A stretch of 64,000 nt of DNA from Bacteroidota bacterium (GTDB taxonomy: Bacteria; Bacteroidota; Bacteroidia; M30B66): assembly GCA_947460255.1 (NCBI GenBank), contig CANHIS010000008.1:1-64000 (forward strand), in the 5' to 3' direction. The position numbers were made by a program, and so were the translations under genes. Shown here piece by piece: positions 26,270 through 35,401 of the stretch. The notes under the pieces were generated by a model. It worked only from the letters and a program-made list of their open reading frames with translations, had not been told where the DNA came from and ran no database searches. Each line of letters opens with the position of its first letter. Positions within the stretch are counted from its first letter, which is position 1.

Positions 26270-27226
26270 ATGTCTGGATCCACGGATCGGGTGCTGGTGA
26301 TCGGATCTTCCGGTCAGATTGGCACCGAACTCGTACAACGTTTAAGAGAAATCTTTGGAAGCGATAATGTGATTGCTTCCGATCTTAGAGCACCAATCGT
26401 TTCAGAAGGACCATTCGAACAGCTCGACGTACTCAATCGCCAAGCGTTGATCGATATTGTACAGAAACACAAGATCACCCAGATCTATCTCCTCGCAGCG
26501 GTTCTTTCCGCAACGGGCGAGAAAAATCCAATGTTTGCTTGGGAACTCAACATGAACAGTTTGCTGTATGTGCTTGAACTTGCAAAAGAGCAAAAAATCC
26601 GTGTTTACTGGCCGAGTTCAATTGCCGCATTTGGATCAAACACGCCTAAAGACAACACGCCTCAGCATACAATCATGGAGCCGGGAACGGTGTATGGATT
26701 TAGCAAATTGGCAGGTGAACGCTGGTGCGAATACTATCATCAGAAATTCGGTGTCGATGTGCGCTCACTGCGCTATCCAGGCTTAATTGGTTGGAAATCT
26801 GCTCCTGGCGGAGGAACCACCGATTATGCGGTTCACATCTTTCATGAAGCGCTTGAGAAGGGATCCTATACAAGCTTCTTATCTGCAGAAACAAGGCTGC
26901 CGATGATGTATATGAGCGATGCTATCGATGCAACAATTGGCATCATGGAAGCTCCTGCGGAAAAAGTGAAAATCCGTAGTTCTTACAATCTCGCAGGTTT
27001 CAGTTTTACCCCTGAAGAACTCGCTGCAGAAATTCGCACGTTTATCCCATCATTTCAAATCAGTTATGCTCCCGATTTTCGACAAGCAATTGCCGACTCT
27101 TGGCCTGCATCTATCGATGATTCAGCCGCTCGCTCAGATTGGGGCTGGATGCCGAAATATGATCTGAGGAAAATGACCGAAGACATGTTGGTGAACCTGC
27201 GATCCATGAAAGCCTTGGTGAAATAA
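26270..27226 (+). CDS. L-threonine 3-dehydrogenase, SDR/epimerase type
   Basis: 318 aa extended SDR. Oxidises L-threonine to 2-amino-3-oxobutanoate with NAD+. Motifs: 'VIGSSGQIGTELVQRL' (NAD binding, about 10-25), 'LLAAVLSATGEKNP', catalytic 'TVYGFSKLAGERWCEYY' (YxxxK) and the signature 'PGLIGWKSAPGGGTTDYAVHIFHEAL' that distinguishes SDR-type TDH from sugar epimerases. Length fits. It is not the zinc-dependent MDR-type Tdh of E. coli. No glyA or kbl neighbour is visible, so the pathway partner lies elsewhere. Confidence 0.9.
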   Translation: MSGSTDRVLVIGSSGQIGTELVQRLREIFGSDNVIASDLRAPIVSEGPFEQLDVLNRQALIDIVQKHKITQIYLLAAVLSATGEKNPMFAWELNMNSLLYVLELAKEQKIRVYWPSSIAAFGSNTPKDNTPQHTIMEPGTVYGFSKLAGERWCEYYHQKFGVDVRSLRYPGLIGWKSAPGGGTTDYAVHIFHEALEKGSYTSFLSAETRLPMMYMSDAIDATIGIMEAPAEKVKIRSSYNLAGFSFTPEELAAEIRTFIPSFQISYAPDFRQAIADSWPASIDDSAARSDWGWMPKYDLRKMTEDMLVNLRSMKALVK

Positions 27227-27308
27227 GCATCGGAATCCCTTCCCCGGAGGGAAAATATTTGCCCAAACCGATACTGAACGGTAACTTCGCACGCTTAGTC
27301 AACCAATT

Positions 27309-28820
27309 ATGTCGTCGCATCAGTTATTTATTTACAACACCCTCAGCCGTCAAAAAGAACTGTTTGAACCCATCAACGCACCTCATGTAGGCTTATACGT
27401 TTGTGGTCCAACGGTTTACGGAGAGGCTCACTTGGGTCATGCAAGACCATACGTGACCTTCGATGTGTTGAACAGATTCCTTACCCACATTGGCTATAAA
27501 GTTCGCTATGTGAGGAATATAACTGATGTTGGTCACTTAGAAAATGATGCCGACGAAGGCGAAGACAAAATCGCTAAAAAGGCACGTTTGGAGCAACTTG
27601 AGCCTATGGAAATTGTGGAATTGTACACCAACAGTTTCCACGAATCGATGCGGATGCTCAACAACAACCATCCAGGTATTGAACCGCGCGCTTCTGGACA
27701 TATCCCAGAGCAAATTGAAATGATTCAGCGCATCATCGACAATGGTTTCGCTTATGAATCAAACGGTTCGGTGTATTTTGATGTGATCAATTACAGCAAA
27801 ACCAACGACTATGGCAAGCTTTCAGGTCGGGTAATTGAAGACCTTATCGCAGGCGCGGGAAATGATCGCCGTGTTCTGGAAGGCCAAGAAGAAAAGCGTA
27901 ATCCTGAAGATTTTGCACTCTGGAAAAAGGCAGATCCACGACACATCATGCGTTGGCAATCTCCTTGGAGTGAAGGATTTCCGGGCTGGCATATTGAATG
28001 TTCAGCGATGAGTCGGAAGTATCTTGGCGAAACGTTCGATATTCATGGTGGTGGAATGGACTTGGTTTTCCCTCATCACGAAAGTGAAATTGCGCAATCC
28101 AAAGGAAGCTGCGGACATGCACCAGTGAAATACTGGATGCACAACAACATGATTACCATCAACGGAAGGAAAATGGGCAAATCATTGGGCAATTTCATCA
28201 CCTTGAAAGAATTTTTCACTGGTTCGAGTGCCTTGTTGGATCAGCCATACAGCCCGATGACTATCCGCTTTTTCATCCTTCAGGCACACTACAGAAGTAC
28301 GCTCGACTTCTCCAATGATGCGCTGAAGGCTGCTGAAAAAGCATACAAGCGAATCATCAATGGTTTACGTGCATTGAAGCAAATGCAACACTTAGGAACT
28401 GCCGAAAATGTGAGTTCGGAACTTACTGAACGCATCGAAAATGCGAGAAAGCAAGCTTACGAAGGCATGAGTGATGACATGAACACAGCGATTGCTTTGG
28501 CTTCGTTGTTCGAATTGTTGAAAATTGTGAATTCGCTCAAAGGCGGGCAAATTGGATGGGATACAATTAGCTTGGAAGCTTTCGAAAATCTCAAATCCAC
28601 CTACATTACGTTTGTAGAAGAGATCTTCGGATTGCTTGAAGAAAAAGGAAAGACGGCAGGTACTCTAGACCTGTTGATGGACACTATTTTAGAGACATAC
28701 AAAAACGCTAAGGAGCGCAAAGATTACGCATTGGTAGATGCAATTCGTGCTAAGATAAAGGCCGAAGGCATAGTAATTAAAGATGCCAAAACAGGAATAT
28801 CTTGGGACTATGAAGAATAA
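27309..28820 (+). CDS. cysS: Cysteinyl-tRNA synthetase
   Basis: 503 aa class I aminoacyl-tRNA synthetase charging tRNA-Cys. Motifs: Cys32 and '[17 protein letters not shown]' (HIGH-type motif 'HLGH' at 41-44), zinc-site segments including 'WHIECSAMS' and '[17 protein letters not shown]', and the KMSKS-type loop '[10 protein letters not shown]'. The C-terminal DALR and anticodon-binding helices are present. Full length. It overlaps the following M28 peptidase gene by 11 bases. Confidence 0.97.
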   Translation: MSSHQLFIYNTLSRQKELFEPINAPHVGLYVCGPTVYGEAHLGHARPYVTFDVLNRFLTHIGYKVRYVRNITDVGHLENDADEGEDKIAKKARLEQLEPMEIVELYTNSFHESMRMLNNNHPGIEPRASGHIPEQIEMIQRIIDNGFAYESNGSVYFDVINYSKTNDYGKLSGRVIEDLIAGAGNDRRVLEGQEEKRNPEDFALWKKADPRHIMRWQSPWSEGFPGWHIECSAMSRKYLGETFDIHGGGMDLVFPHHESEIAQSKGSCGHAPVKYWMHNNMITINGRKMGKSLGNFITLKEFFTGSSALLDQPYSPMTIRFFILQAHYRSTLDFSNDALKAAEKAYKRIINGLRALKQMQHLGTAENVSSELTERIENARKQAYEGMSDDMNTAIALASLFELLKIVNSLKGGQIGWDTISLEAFENLKSTYITFVEEIFGLLEEKGKTAGTLDLLMDTILETYKNAKERKDYALVDAIRAKIKAEGIVIKDAKTGISWDYEE

Positions 28821-29799
28821 ACTTTCTGCGGCGGTAATTGCGCTGCTTGTACTTTTTGCAGCATGCGGCGGTGGAAGTGATTCGCCAGAAGTAAAACCAT
28901 CAGAACCCAAAAAGAAGGTTGTTCCTGCAAACCTTCCTGCGTTCAATGCTGATTCTGCTTACCAATACACAGCAAAGCAAGTTGCCTTTGGTCCTCGTGT
29001 TCCAAACACAGAAGCCCATGTAAAATGCGGTGATTACCTTATCGCAGAACTCAATAAATACGGTGCGAAGGTGATAGTTCAAGCCGGAAATGTTACGGCT
29101 TATACTGGCGAATCATTAAAATTCCGCAACATCGTTGGTCGAATGCAGCCTGAACTTGCAAATCGCATTATGATTTCTTGTCATTGGGATACTAGACCTT
29201 TCTCAGACCGAGATCCTGAAAAGCCGAAAGCGCGTTTCGATGGTGCTGTGGATGGTGCTGCAAGTGCAGGGATTATGCTTGAAATTGCACGTATTCTCAA
29301 AAGCAAACCTGCAACTGTAGGTGTTGACTTTGTGTTTTTTGATGCGGAAGATTATGGAAACCCATCCGATGGAAATACCTATTGCCTTGGATCACAGTAT
29401 TTTGCAGCCAGGCCTCCCTTTACTGATAACTTCCCAAAATTTGGAATAAATCTCGATATGGTTGCAGCGCAATCGGCTACATTTTATCGCGAAGGGTATT
29501 CTATGCAATTTGCATCCGATATTGTATTCAAAGTGTGGGACATTGCCGACGAACTGGGCCATAAAAACACCTTTGTGCCAGAAAATAGCGCTGCTATTAC
29601 AGATGATCACTTTTTCATCAATTCAATCTTAGGAATAAAAACGATTGACGTAATCCACCACGACCCGAGCACAGAAACTGGATTTGGAAGTTATTGGCAT
29701 ACCCAAAAAGACAACATGGATGCAGTAAATAAAGGAACCATGCAGGTGGTTGGACATACCTTATTGGGTGTGATTTACAGTGAGGCTAAAGCTTTATAA
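28810..29799 (+). CDS. M28-family lipoprotein, glutaminyl-peptide cyclotransferase-like
   Basis: 329 aa from the ATG at 28810 ([19 protein letters not shown]), lipobox 'VLFAAC'. The mature protein is an M28 zinc enzyme close to bacterial/eukaryotic glutaminyl cyclases: '[15 protein letters not shown]', '[21 protein letters not shown]', '[13 protein letters not shown]', 'FGINLDMVA', '[23 protein letters not shown]' and '[13 protein letters not shown]' carry the zinc ligands. Members either cut N-terminal residues or cyclise N-terminal Gln; in Bacteroidota Gln at +1 is common after Sec cleavage, so cyclase activity is attractive. It overlaps cysS by 11 bases. Confidence 0.87.
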   Translation: MKNKLSAAVIALLVLFAACGGGSDSPEVKPSEPKKKVVPANLPAFNADSAYQYTAKQVAFGPRVPNTEAHVKCGDYLIAELNKYGAKVIVQAGNVTAYTGESLKFRNIVGRMQPELANRIMISCHWDTRPFSDRDPEKPKARFDGAVDGAASAGIMLEIARILKSKPATVGVDFVFFDAEDYGNPSDGNTYCLGSQYFAARPPFTDNFPKFGINLDMVAAQSATFYREGYSMQFASDIVFKVWDIADELGHKNTFVPENSAAITDDHFFINSILGIKTIDVIHHDPSTETGFGSYWHTQKDNMDAVNKGTMQVVGHTLLGVIYSEAKAL

Positions 29800-29919
29800 T
29801 TTGCTTTTGTTATAGTGGCAAATTGTTCGTGAAAACGTCAGAATCAGGAATAAAACCCTAACTGCGTCTAATGACAGATGTAGGCACTTTTTTTGGTCGC
29901 TTTTACAAAAATGTAAATT

Positions 29920-30801
29920 ATGAACCGTGCACTAAAGTTTTCACTCCTATTTGTTTTTTCGTTACTCCTATTCAGTTCTTGTTCGCGTATCATCCAAGGC
30001 GAGGTTGGAATAAAGCGTCGATTTGGTAAAGTGGGCAAAAAAGTAATTCCGCCAGGATTGGTCGTCTTCAATCCGTTCTTCACGAGGGTAATAAAAGTTC
30101 CTATTCGAACGGTTAATCTCGAAATTTCAACCGGCTTACCATCGAAAGAAGGTTTGACTATCAAGTCGGATATTTCAATTTTGTACCGCCTGAAGTCGGT
30201 TGACGCAATTAATGTTCTTGAGAATTTCGGTCTTGATTTCGAACAAGTAATCATTCTGCCAGTATTTCGAAGTGCTTCAGCAGACGTTTGTGCTCGATTT
30301 ATGGCGAAAGACATGCATAGCGCTGAACGTTCAAAGATCGAGCTAGAAATTCGCGATAAAATGACAGCGACACTCCAGGATCGGGGCTTCATCATAGAAG
30401 CCGTACTAATGAAAAACATTACCCTTCCAGCTGGTTTATCGAAGGCTATCGAAGACAAGCTTCAAGCCGAGCAAGATGCACTTCGCATGGAGTTTATCCT
30501 TCAACGCGAGTCTAAGGATGCCGAACGCCGGGTAATTGAGGCAGAGGGCCAAAAACAAATTTCAATTATTCAAGCAGAAGCGCAAAAACAATCACAAACC
30601 ATTATGGCTGAGGGTGAAAAAGCTGCTCGAATTACTGAGGCGCAGGGGATCAAAGAGGCAAATGAACTCATGAACTCCAGTTTAACCCCCACTGTTTTGA
30701 AGTATAAATCTATTGAGGCTTATCGAGAATTGATTGGGTCTAACAATGCCAAAGTGATTATTTCCGACGGCAAAACTCCTATTTTGGGTTTGCCAGATTA
30801 A
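29920..30801 (+). CDS. Prohibitin/SPFH (Band 7) family lipoprotein
   Basis: 293 aa. Signal with lipobox 'LLFSSC', then an SPFH/Band 7 domain ('IQGEVGIKRRFGKVGKKVIPPGLVVFNPFFTRVIKVPIRTVNLEI', about 20-190) and an Ala/Glu/Lys-rich coiled coil ('AERRVIEAEGQKQISIIQAEAQKQSQTIMAEGEKAARITEAQG'). Prohibitin-like proteins form membrane-associated ring assemblies and, like HflK/HflC, modulate membrane proteases. A lipid anchor in place of the usual N-terminal helix is the notable feature. It is the last gene of the rightward run, followed by a strong terminator. Confidence 0.88.
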   Translation: MNRALKFSLLFVFSLLLFSSCSRIIQGEVGIKRRFGKVGKKVIPPGLVVFNPFFTRVIKVPIRTVNLEISTGLPSKEGLTIKSDISILYRLKSVDAINVLENFGLDFEQVIILPVFRSASADVCARFMAKDMHSAERSKIELEIRDKMTATLQDRGFIIEAVLMKNITLPAGLSKAIEDKLQAEQDALRMEFILQRESKDAERRVIEAEGQKQISIIQAEAQKQSQTIMAEGEKAARITEAQGIKEANELMNSSLTPTVLKYKSIEAYRELIGSNNAKVIISDGKTPILGLPD

Positions 30802-30875
30802 TCAATTAGTAACGATTTATTCTATAACCCTTAAAGCATTCGGTTGGTTTTCGGATCGACCAATGCTGCTCAATT

Positions 30876-30918
30876 GAAAAGCCAGAAACGCTGCAAATGC
30901 AGTATTTCTGGCTTTTTC
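30876..30918 (+). terminator. Intrinsic terminator after the SPFH gene
   Basis: GAAAAGCCAGAAA pairs with TTTCTGGCTTTTTC; the loop contains a second small stem CTGCA-AA-TGCAG. A T-run is part of the 3' arm. Confidence 0.88.
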
Positions 30919-31018
30919 AATCATGCTATTTTGCTATTCAACTTATGCAAATCAGAGATAAACTTCGTCCTCTACAATGTTAAACTAGGTGTCCAATATT
31001 TCTCAGTCGTCAATAAAG

Positions 31019-31053
31019 AAAAACGCTCCGAACAAGATATGCTCGGAGCGTTT
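31019..31053 (-). terminator. Intrinsic terminator after glutamate dehydrogenase
   Basis: AAACGCTCCGA and TCGGAGCGTTT form a perfect 11-base stem. The run of T lies on the minus strand, so it ends the convergent gdh transcript. Confidence 0.88.
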
Positions 31054-31077
31054 ACATTTCATTAAAAACCTATGCTA

Positions 31078-32502
31078 CTAAGGGAATACACCCAAGGTAT
31101 TGTATGATGTTGCAATTTTCTTGATTGCATTTACAAAAGCAGCTGTTCTGAGATCTGGAATTCCAGGAGTTCCGTGGAATTCATCACGAATAGAGTGATA
31201 AGCCGTAATCATTGTTTCTTCTAAACCAGAATAAACAAGATCTAACTCATCAGCCCCACGCTCAATCATAGCTTTTTGAGAGTCTGTTGCTGGACGACCT
31301 GTCATTTGTTCTAAAACAGAAATCGTGTTACGGCCAGCACCTTCGTCCCAACGCTTTCCTAGACGTCCGAAACGCACATGACTAAGATTTTTCAACCATT
31401 CAAAATAAGAAACAGTCACACCTCCAGCGTTGAGGTAAATATCTGGAATGATGTAAACACCTTTCTTGGTGAGAATTTCTTCTGCTTCAGGAGTAACTGG
31501 TCCGTTTGCTGCTTCGCCAATAATTTTACACTTGATTCGATCAGCATTGTCTTTGTTGATCTGATTTTCGAGTGCTGCAGGGATCAATACGTCACACTCA
31601 ATTTCGAGCGCCGCATATTTATCCATGTTTGTAGTTCCTGGAAAGTTGAGGATACTGCCTGTTTTGTTACGGTGCGCTTCCAGAGCCAATGGGTCGATTC
31701 CATCTTGGCTGAAGATTGCCCCATCCCATTCCGCAATGGCTATGATTTTTCCACCTGCTTCATGCACAAATTTGCAAGAATGGAAACCAACGTTACCGAA
31801 ACCTTGCACTACGAATGATTTTCCTGCAACACCTGGAGTCATACCCCATTTTTCGCAGTCTTCAGCAACGCTTAACGCTTCACGGATACCAAAATAAACA
31901 CCGAGGCCAGTTGCTTCTTTTCGGCCGCGGATACCGCCTTGAGAAACTGGTTTACCAGTCACGCAAGCCATTGCATTGAGCTCATTCGGGAAGAATGTTG
32001 CATAGGTATCAACAATCCAAGCCATTTCGCGTTCACCAGAACCATAATCAGGAGCAGGAACATCGATACCAGGACCGATGAAGTTTTTCTTAATCAACTC
32101 AGAAGTGTAACGACGTGTGATTCGCTCCATTTCATCTGCTGTAAGTTTGCGCGGACTTACTTTGATACCGCCTTTAGCACCGCCGAACGGTACATCAACA
32201 ATAGCACATTTGTAAGTCATTAAAGCAGAAAGCGCCATTACCTCATCTTGGTTTACAGCAGAGCTGAAACGGATTCCTCCTTTTGTTGGGAGTTTGTGGT
32301 GAGAATGTTCTGCACGATAAGCTTCAATTACAGTGTATTCGTTACCGATTTTCACCGGGAAGCGCATTCTGTAAACGCTGTTGCAATATTTAATTTGATC
32401 GAGGATTCCTGCAGGAACATTCACAAATTGTGCTGCGCGATCGAAATACTTGAGGACGTCTTTGAAAAACTCATCCTCTCTTTTCTCCGTAATACCGGAC
32501 AT
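31078..32502 (-). CDS. gdhA: Glu/Leu/Phe/Val dehydrogenase (glutamate dehydrogenase)
   Basis: 474 aa. Converts glutamate to 2-oxoglutarate and ammonia, or the reverse. The N-terminal catalytic domain has '[45 protein letters not shown]' with the substrate-binding and catalytic Lys residues, then '[19 protein letters not shown]'. The NAD(P) domain has '[30 protein letters not shown]'. Length is slightly longer than the common 420-450 aa hexameric form. Cofactor preference is not assigned. Monocistronic, with its own terminator. The symbol is by family analogy only. Confidence 0.92.
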   Translation of the reverse strand: MSGITEKREDEFFKDVLKYFDRAAQFVNVPAGILDQIKYCNSVYRMRFPVKIGNEYTVIEAYRAEHSHHKLPTKGGIRFSSAVNQDEVMALSALMTYKCAIVDVPFGGAKGGIKVSPRKLTADEMERITRRYTSELIKKNFIGPGIDVPAPDYGSGEREMAWIVDTYATFFPNELNAMACVTGKPVSQGGIRGRKEATGLGVYFGIREALSVAEDCEKWGMTPGVAGKSFVVQGFGNVGFHSCKFVHEAGGKIIAIAEWDGAIFSQDGIDPLALEAHRNKTGSILNFPGTTNMDKYAALEIECDVLIPAALENQINKDNADRIKCKIIGEAANGPVTPEAEEILTKKGVYIIPDIYLNAGGVTVSYFEWLKNLSHVRFGRLGKRWDEGAGRNTISVLEQMTGRPATDSQKAMIERGADELDLVYSGLEETMITAYHSIRDEFHGTPGIPDLRTAAFVNAIKKIATSYNTLGVFP

Positions 32503-32583
32503 ATAAAGGTTGTTTTAGTGTTTGACTAGGTTAACTGAGCAAACGTACATAATTTTTTTTCTCAATAACATGTGAATCCTATT

Positions 32584-33099
32584 TCATTCCTTCACAAATA
32601 ACGCTTTTAGTTCAGTTGCATCTTCTGGTTTCATTTTTCGAGCTAAGATTAAACTCAGCTGACGTCTTCTCAAAGCGCCTTCAAACCGGAGTTTTTCGAG
32701 TTCTGTTTCTGGAATGCAGGCAGGAACCGAAATAGGATTTCCGATCTGATCAACTGCAACAAATGTGTAGATGGCTTCGTTGCATTTTTCTTTATCACCT
32801 GATGTATGATTTTCAACCCACACATCAATAAAAACTTCCATTGAGGATGTGAACGCCCGTGAAACTTGAGCTTCAAGAGTTACAATATCTCCAAGTTTAA
32901 TTGGACGGTCGAATGAAACATTGTTTACGGACGCGGTAACAACAACTCGGCGGCAATGACGATGTGCAGAAATAGCTGCAGTTATATCCATCCAATGGAG
33001 TAATCTGCCTCCCATTAAATTTCCAAGTGTATTGGTGTCGTTTGGCAGCACGATTTCTGTTGAAACGGCATGCGACTCGCGTGCGAATTTGGTTTTCAT
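32584..33099 (-). CDS. Acyl-CoA thioesterase (hotdog fold, YciA/ACOT-like)
   Basis: 171 aa. Hydrolyses acyl-CoA to free acid and CoA. The hotdog motif is clear: 'VLPNDTNTLGNLMGGRLLHWMDITAAISAHRHC' with the active-site Asn/Asp region, followed by 'NNVSFDRPIKLGDIVTLEAQVSRAFTSSMEVFIDVW'. Single-domain length fits cytoplasmic ACOT-type enzymes. The ATG is four bases from an exact promoter box (33104-33111), predicting a leaderless message. Chain-length specificity unknown. Confidence 0.9.
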   Translation of the reverse strand: MKTKFARESHAVSTEIVLPNDTNTLGNLMGGRLLHWMDITAAISAHRHCRRVVVTASVNNVSFDRPIKLGDIVTLEAQVSRAFTSSMEVFIDVWVENHTSGDKEKCNEAIYTFVAVDQIGNPISVPACIPETELEKLRFEGALRRRQLSLILARKMKPEDATELKALFVKE

Positions 33100-33103
33100 G
33101 GGT

Positions 33104-33111
33104 CAAAGGTA
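33104..33111 (-). promoter_or_regulatory. TAnnTTTG promoter element for the thioesterase
   Basis: Minus strand TACCTTTG, exact consensus, four bases before the ATG at 33099. Confidence 0.6.
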
Positions 33112-33636
33112 TGGCAAAATGCCACTTGAGTTTAGGTGAGATTTGTAGCTCAGTTAGTGAAGTTTTAACGACTCAGAGCCCCCCATCAGCTTTAAGGGAC
33201 TAGTTTTTCGCCTAGTTTTCGGGGGCGGTGGAAAAGAATATGGAGCGGAAATTTGTAATAAGCGAGGATTGGCGCTTTCAAATTCAGCATTTTTTAGTTT
33301 TAGAAGCGTTCCGATTTTATTGCTAAATATAAATCGTGAGGCGTTTGTTTTATCCACCTAGGAGGGATTAATCCCTCCTAGGTGGATAAAAAACTAAAAA
33401 CAATTCATGCTAGCAAATTTTTTTCTTCATTATTTTCTAAAACGCTAAACAAGAGGCCACTTTTACTGCTCTTTTATAACTCAAAACTAAACAATGACTT
33501 GACCCAATCACGCAAGGCGATGCGTTTTCGTGCCACCTAAAAATCATTTTGCGTTGCAACTTCAAAGCTATAACGACCCTCACTATTCTATACAAAAGCC
33601 ACATCAAAGCCCTACATTAAAAGCAAAATTATCCGC
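33112..33636. other. Gene-free interval with GC-rich repeat-like segment
   Basis: The largest gene-free stretch of the window, lying between two divergent leaderless-type genes. I see no credible gene here. The left part (about 33136-33240) starts with a tRNA D-arm-like string 'GTAGCTCAGTTAGT', then C-runs and G-runs around two near copies of CTAGTTTTCG (33200-33210, 33212-33221). The middle holds a 44-base perfect palindrome (33348-33391). The rest, up to the HemJ promoter, is AT-rich with nothing I recognise. The composition differs from its neighbours and may be the remains of a repeat or mobile element. Confidence 0.6.
33348..33391. repeat. 44-base perfect palindrome without spacer
   Basis: TTTTATCCACCTAGGAGGGATT is followed directly by its exact reverse complement. 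Each 22-base arm also contains CCTAGG. It does not resemble a normal terminator because there is no loop and no long T-run beyond four bases. Confidence 0.9.
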
Positions 33637-33644
33637 TACATTTG
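33637..33644 (+). promoter_or_regulatory. TAnnTTTG promoter element for hemJ
   Basis: TACATTTG, exact consensus, four bases before the ATG at 33649; predicts a leaderless mRNA. Confidence 0.6.
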
Positions 33645-33648
33645 CCCT

Positions 33649-34188
33649 ATGCTGTATTTTTACCTCAAAGCAGTTCATATCATTTTTATCGTTACTTGGT
33701 TTGCAGCCCTTTTCTATATGCCGCGTTTGTTCGTGTACGACATAGAAGCACGTCAAAAACCACAAGTTGAACGGGATATTTTACTTGCCCAATTCAGAAT
33801 CATGCAAAAACGTCTTTGGTTTGGCATCGCTTGGCCAAGCTTCGTGCTCACAATGTTGCTCGGTACTGTATTGGCGATCACCATGAATCTCGACTTTTCT
33901 GTTGATTGGTTCCTCTACAAAATTATTCTTGTGGCAGGATTGGTGGCCTACCACTTCGCTTGCCACGCCATCATGAATCAACTTGCTAAAGATGTTGTGA
34001 AATTCTCCTCTCAAGGCATGCGCATGTGGAACGAAATTGCAACAATCTTTCTTTTTGGAATTGTGTTTCTGGTAGTATTCAAAAGCACAATCAGTTTGCT
34101 TTATGGACTCGGTGGACTAGTCGCATTAATTGTGGTACTAATGCTAGCCATCAATATTTACAAGAAACTTCGGAAATCGAAAGGTTAG
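33649..34188 (+). CDS. hemJ: HemJ/CopD-family membrane protein (protoporphyrinogen oxidase HemJ)
   Basis: 179 aa with about four or five transmembrane helices. The N-terminus 'YLKAVHIIFIVTWFAALFYMPRLFVYDIEA' (conserved His10 and Arg26) and 'MQKRLWFGIAWPSFVLTMLLG' match the HemJ (UPF0093) family, which oxidises protoporphyrinogen IX in bacteria lacking HemG/HemY. 'RMWNEIATIFLFGIVFLVVFKS' is also typical. The length, slightly above the usual 140-150 aa, is due to an extra C-terminal hydrophobic segment. No other haem genes are adjacent. Confidence 0.85.
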   Translation: MLYFYLKAVHIIFIVTWFAALFYMPRLFVYDIEARQKPQVERDILLAQFRIMQKRLWFGIAWPSFVLTMLLGTVLAITMNLDFSVDWFLYKIILVAGLVAYHFACHAIMNQLAKDVVKFSSQGMRMWNEIATIFLFGIVFLVVFKSTISLLYGLGGLVALIVVLMLAINIYKKLRKSKG

Positions 34189-34397
34189 ATTATTAAATAA
34201 TGGGCTAGATCGATCTTATTTAGCACCAGATCAATTCAAAACGCCGTTGTAAAACTGATTGAAAATTTTTGATTTAGGCCTATGTAATTGCACCTGCTCC
34301 GGGATGGTCTTCCTGCTTTTTGATCATTCAAATTCAGAACCAACAGCACGAGTGATTTGCAGATCAAAGAATCTACAAACTTTAAGATTCATCAGAA

Positions 34398-35381
34398 TCA
34401 GAGAATAAGCAGCCAGGCTTCCTCGTTCAAGCCTTTACGGATCGCTGTAAGCTCTTCTGATGCAGATGACACATCGTTATAATTTCCATAAACAACTCTG
34501 TACAAACCAGCAGGCGTGCGGTCCAAGATGTATGAATCGAAACCCTTGTCATTGAGGTAGTTCACCATTCCGTCGGCATTGTTTTTTGTAGTATAACAGC
34601 CTGCCACCAAAAAAATCTTCGCGTTTTCGGCATTAAAACCTTGTTCTTCAACTTCTAGTACGATCGACTGCCTTACTTGTGGCATTGATGACTGATAAAC
34701 AGCCGACAGTGCAAGCTTATCGGGCGTTGATGAAGGAAAAATATTTAATCCTGAAATGCCATCGTTTTGCATGTTTGGAATAAGCAACCATGCGGCCGCA
34801 ATTACTACAGCAGCGGCGGGAATTGCACTCAATAACTTTCGGTAACGCTTCTTTTGTGGTGCCGGCGAAACCTCTTCTTTAAGCCCGCGACTAATCATCA
34901 CAATTGGCTGACGACGCTCTGGGCTTGCAGAACGGATTACAGGAGATGCTTGAATTGAATACAATCCAAATGCTTCTGGTAAATGATTTACCGAAAAGTC
35001 CTGCTTAAACTGAATGTTTCGTTCAGGATCAATTAAGAATGTGCCTACCTGCGGAAGGTCGGTACGTTCGCCAGCCATTATTCGATTAAATAAAGCTTCG
35101 GAAGTTGAAAGAATGTAATGCCTCGTTTCGGCATAACTCATCCCCAACAAAGGCATTAGGCGGTTAACCAACAAGCCATCGTCGGTATTGAGGCTTCTAT
35201 TAAACAGAATATGCTTATGTGGTGCTTGAAACACATGTGATACTGGATGCACTTTGGCAGGCGCATAACGCGACACTAAACCACCAAAACCAGGGATAAT
35301 TACGCAGTCTTGCTCCTTCAATAATGAAGAAACCTCTCTGGCAATCAGGTCTTTGCTTGTTTTATAGGCTGTGTGTTCCAT
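34398..35381 (-). CDS. SPOR-domain protein with HU-CCDC81 N-terminal domain
   Basis: 327 aa single-pass membrane protein. Residues about 10-140 match the Bacteroidota HU-CCDC81 pair of domains ('VSSLLKEQDCVIIPGFGGLVSRYAPAKV', 'LPQVGTFLIDPERNIQF'); a transmembrane helix follows ('LLSAIPAAAVVIAAAWLLI', about 192-210), then a C-terminal SPOR domain ('KIFLVAGCYTTKNNADGMVNYLNDKGFDSYILDRTPAGLYRVVYGNY'). SPOR binds denuded peptidoglycan at division sites, so this protein probably links the cytoplasm to septal wall. A promoter box lies five bases before the ATG. Confidence 0.9.
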   Translation of the reverse strand: MEHTAYKTSKDLIAREVSSLLKEQDCVIIPGFGGLVSRYAPAKVHPVSHVFQAPHKHILFNRSLNTDDGLLVNRLMPLLGMSYAETRHYILSTSEALFNRIMAGERTDLPQVGTFLIDPERNIQFKQDFSVNHLPEAFGLYSIQASPVIRSASPERRQPIVMISRGLKEEVSPAPQKKRYRKLLSAIPAAAVVIAAAWLLIPNMQNDGISGLNIFPSSTPDKLALSAVYQSSMPQVRQSIVLEVEEQGFNAENAKIFLVAGCYTTKNNADGMVNYLNDKGFDSYILDRTPAGLYRVVYGNYNDVSSASEELTAIRKGLNEEAWLLIL

Positions 35382-35386
35382 CTGCG

Positions 35387-35394
35387 TAAAGGTA
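35387..35394 (-). promoter_or_regulatory. Near-consensus promoter box for the SPOR gene
   Basis: Minus strand TACCTTTA (last base differs from TAnnTTTG), five bases before the ATG at 35381. Confidence 0.4.
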
Positions 35395-35401
35395 GCCGAA
35401 T

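Noticed and set aside
33136-33165. Possible tRNA gene starting at 'GATTTGTAGCTCAGTTAGT'
   Set aside because: Only the 5' acceptor/D-arm-like part matches. The D-stem does not close, and no anticodon stem, GTTCGA-type T arm or matching acceptor follows.
33154-33357. 67 aa minus-strand ORF in the gene-free gap
   Set aside because: No homologous domain, strong Pro/Lys bias from a GC-rich patch, and it overlaps the repeat-like segment; treated as a spurious ORF.
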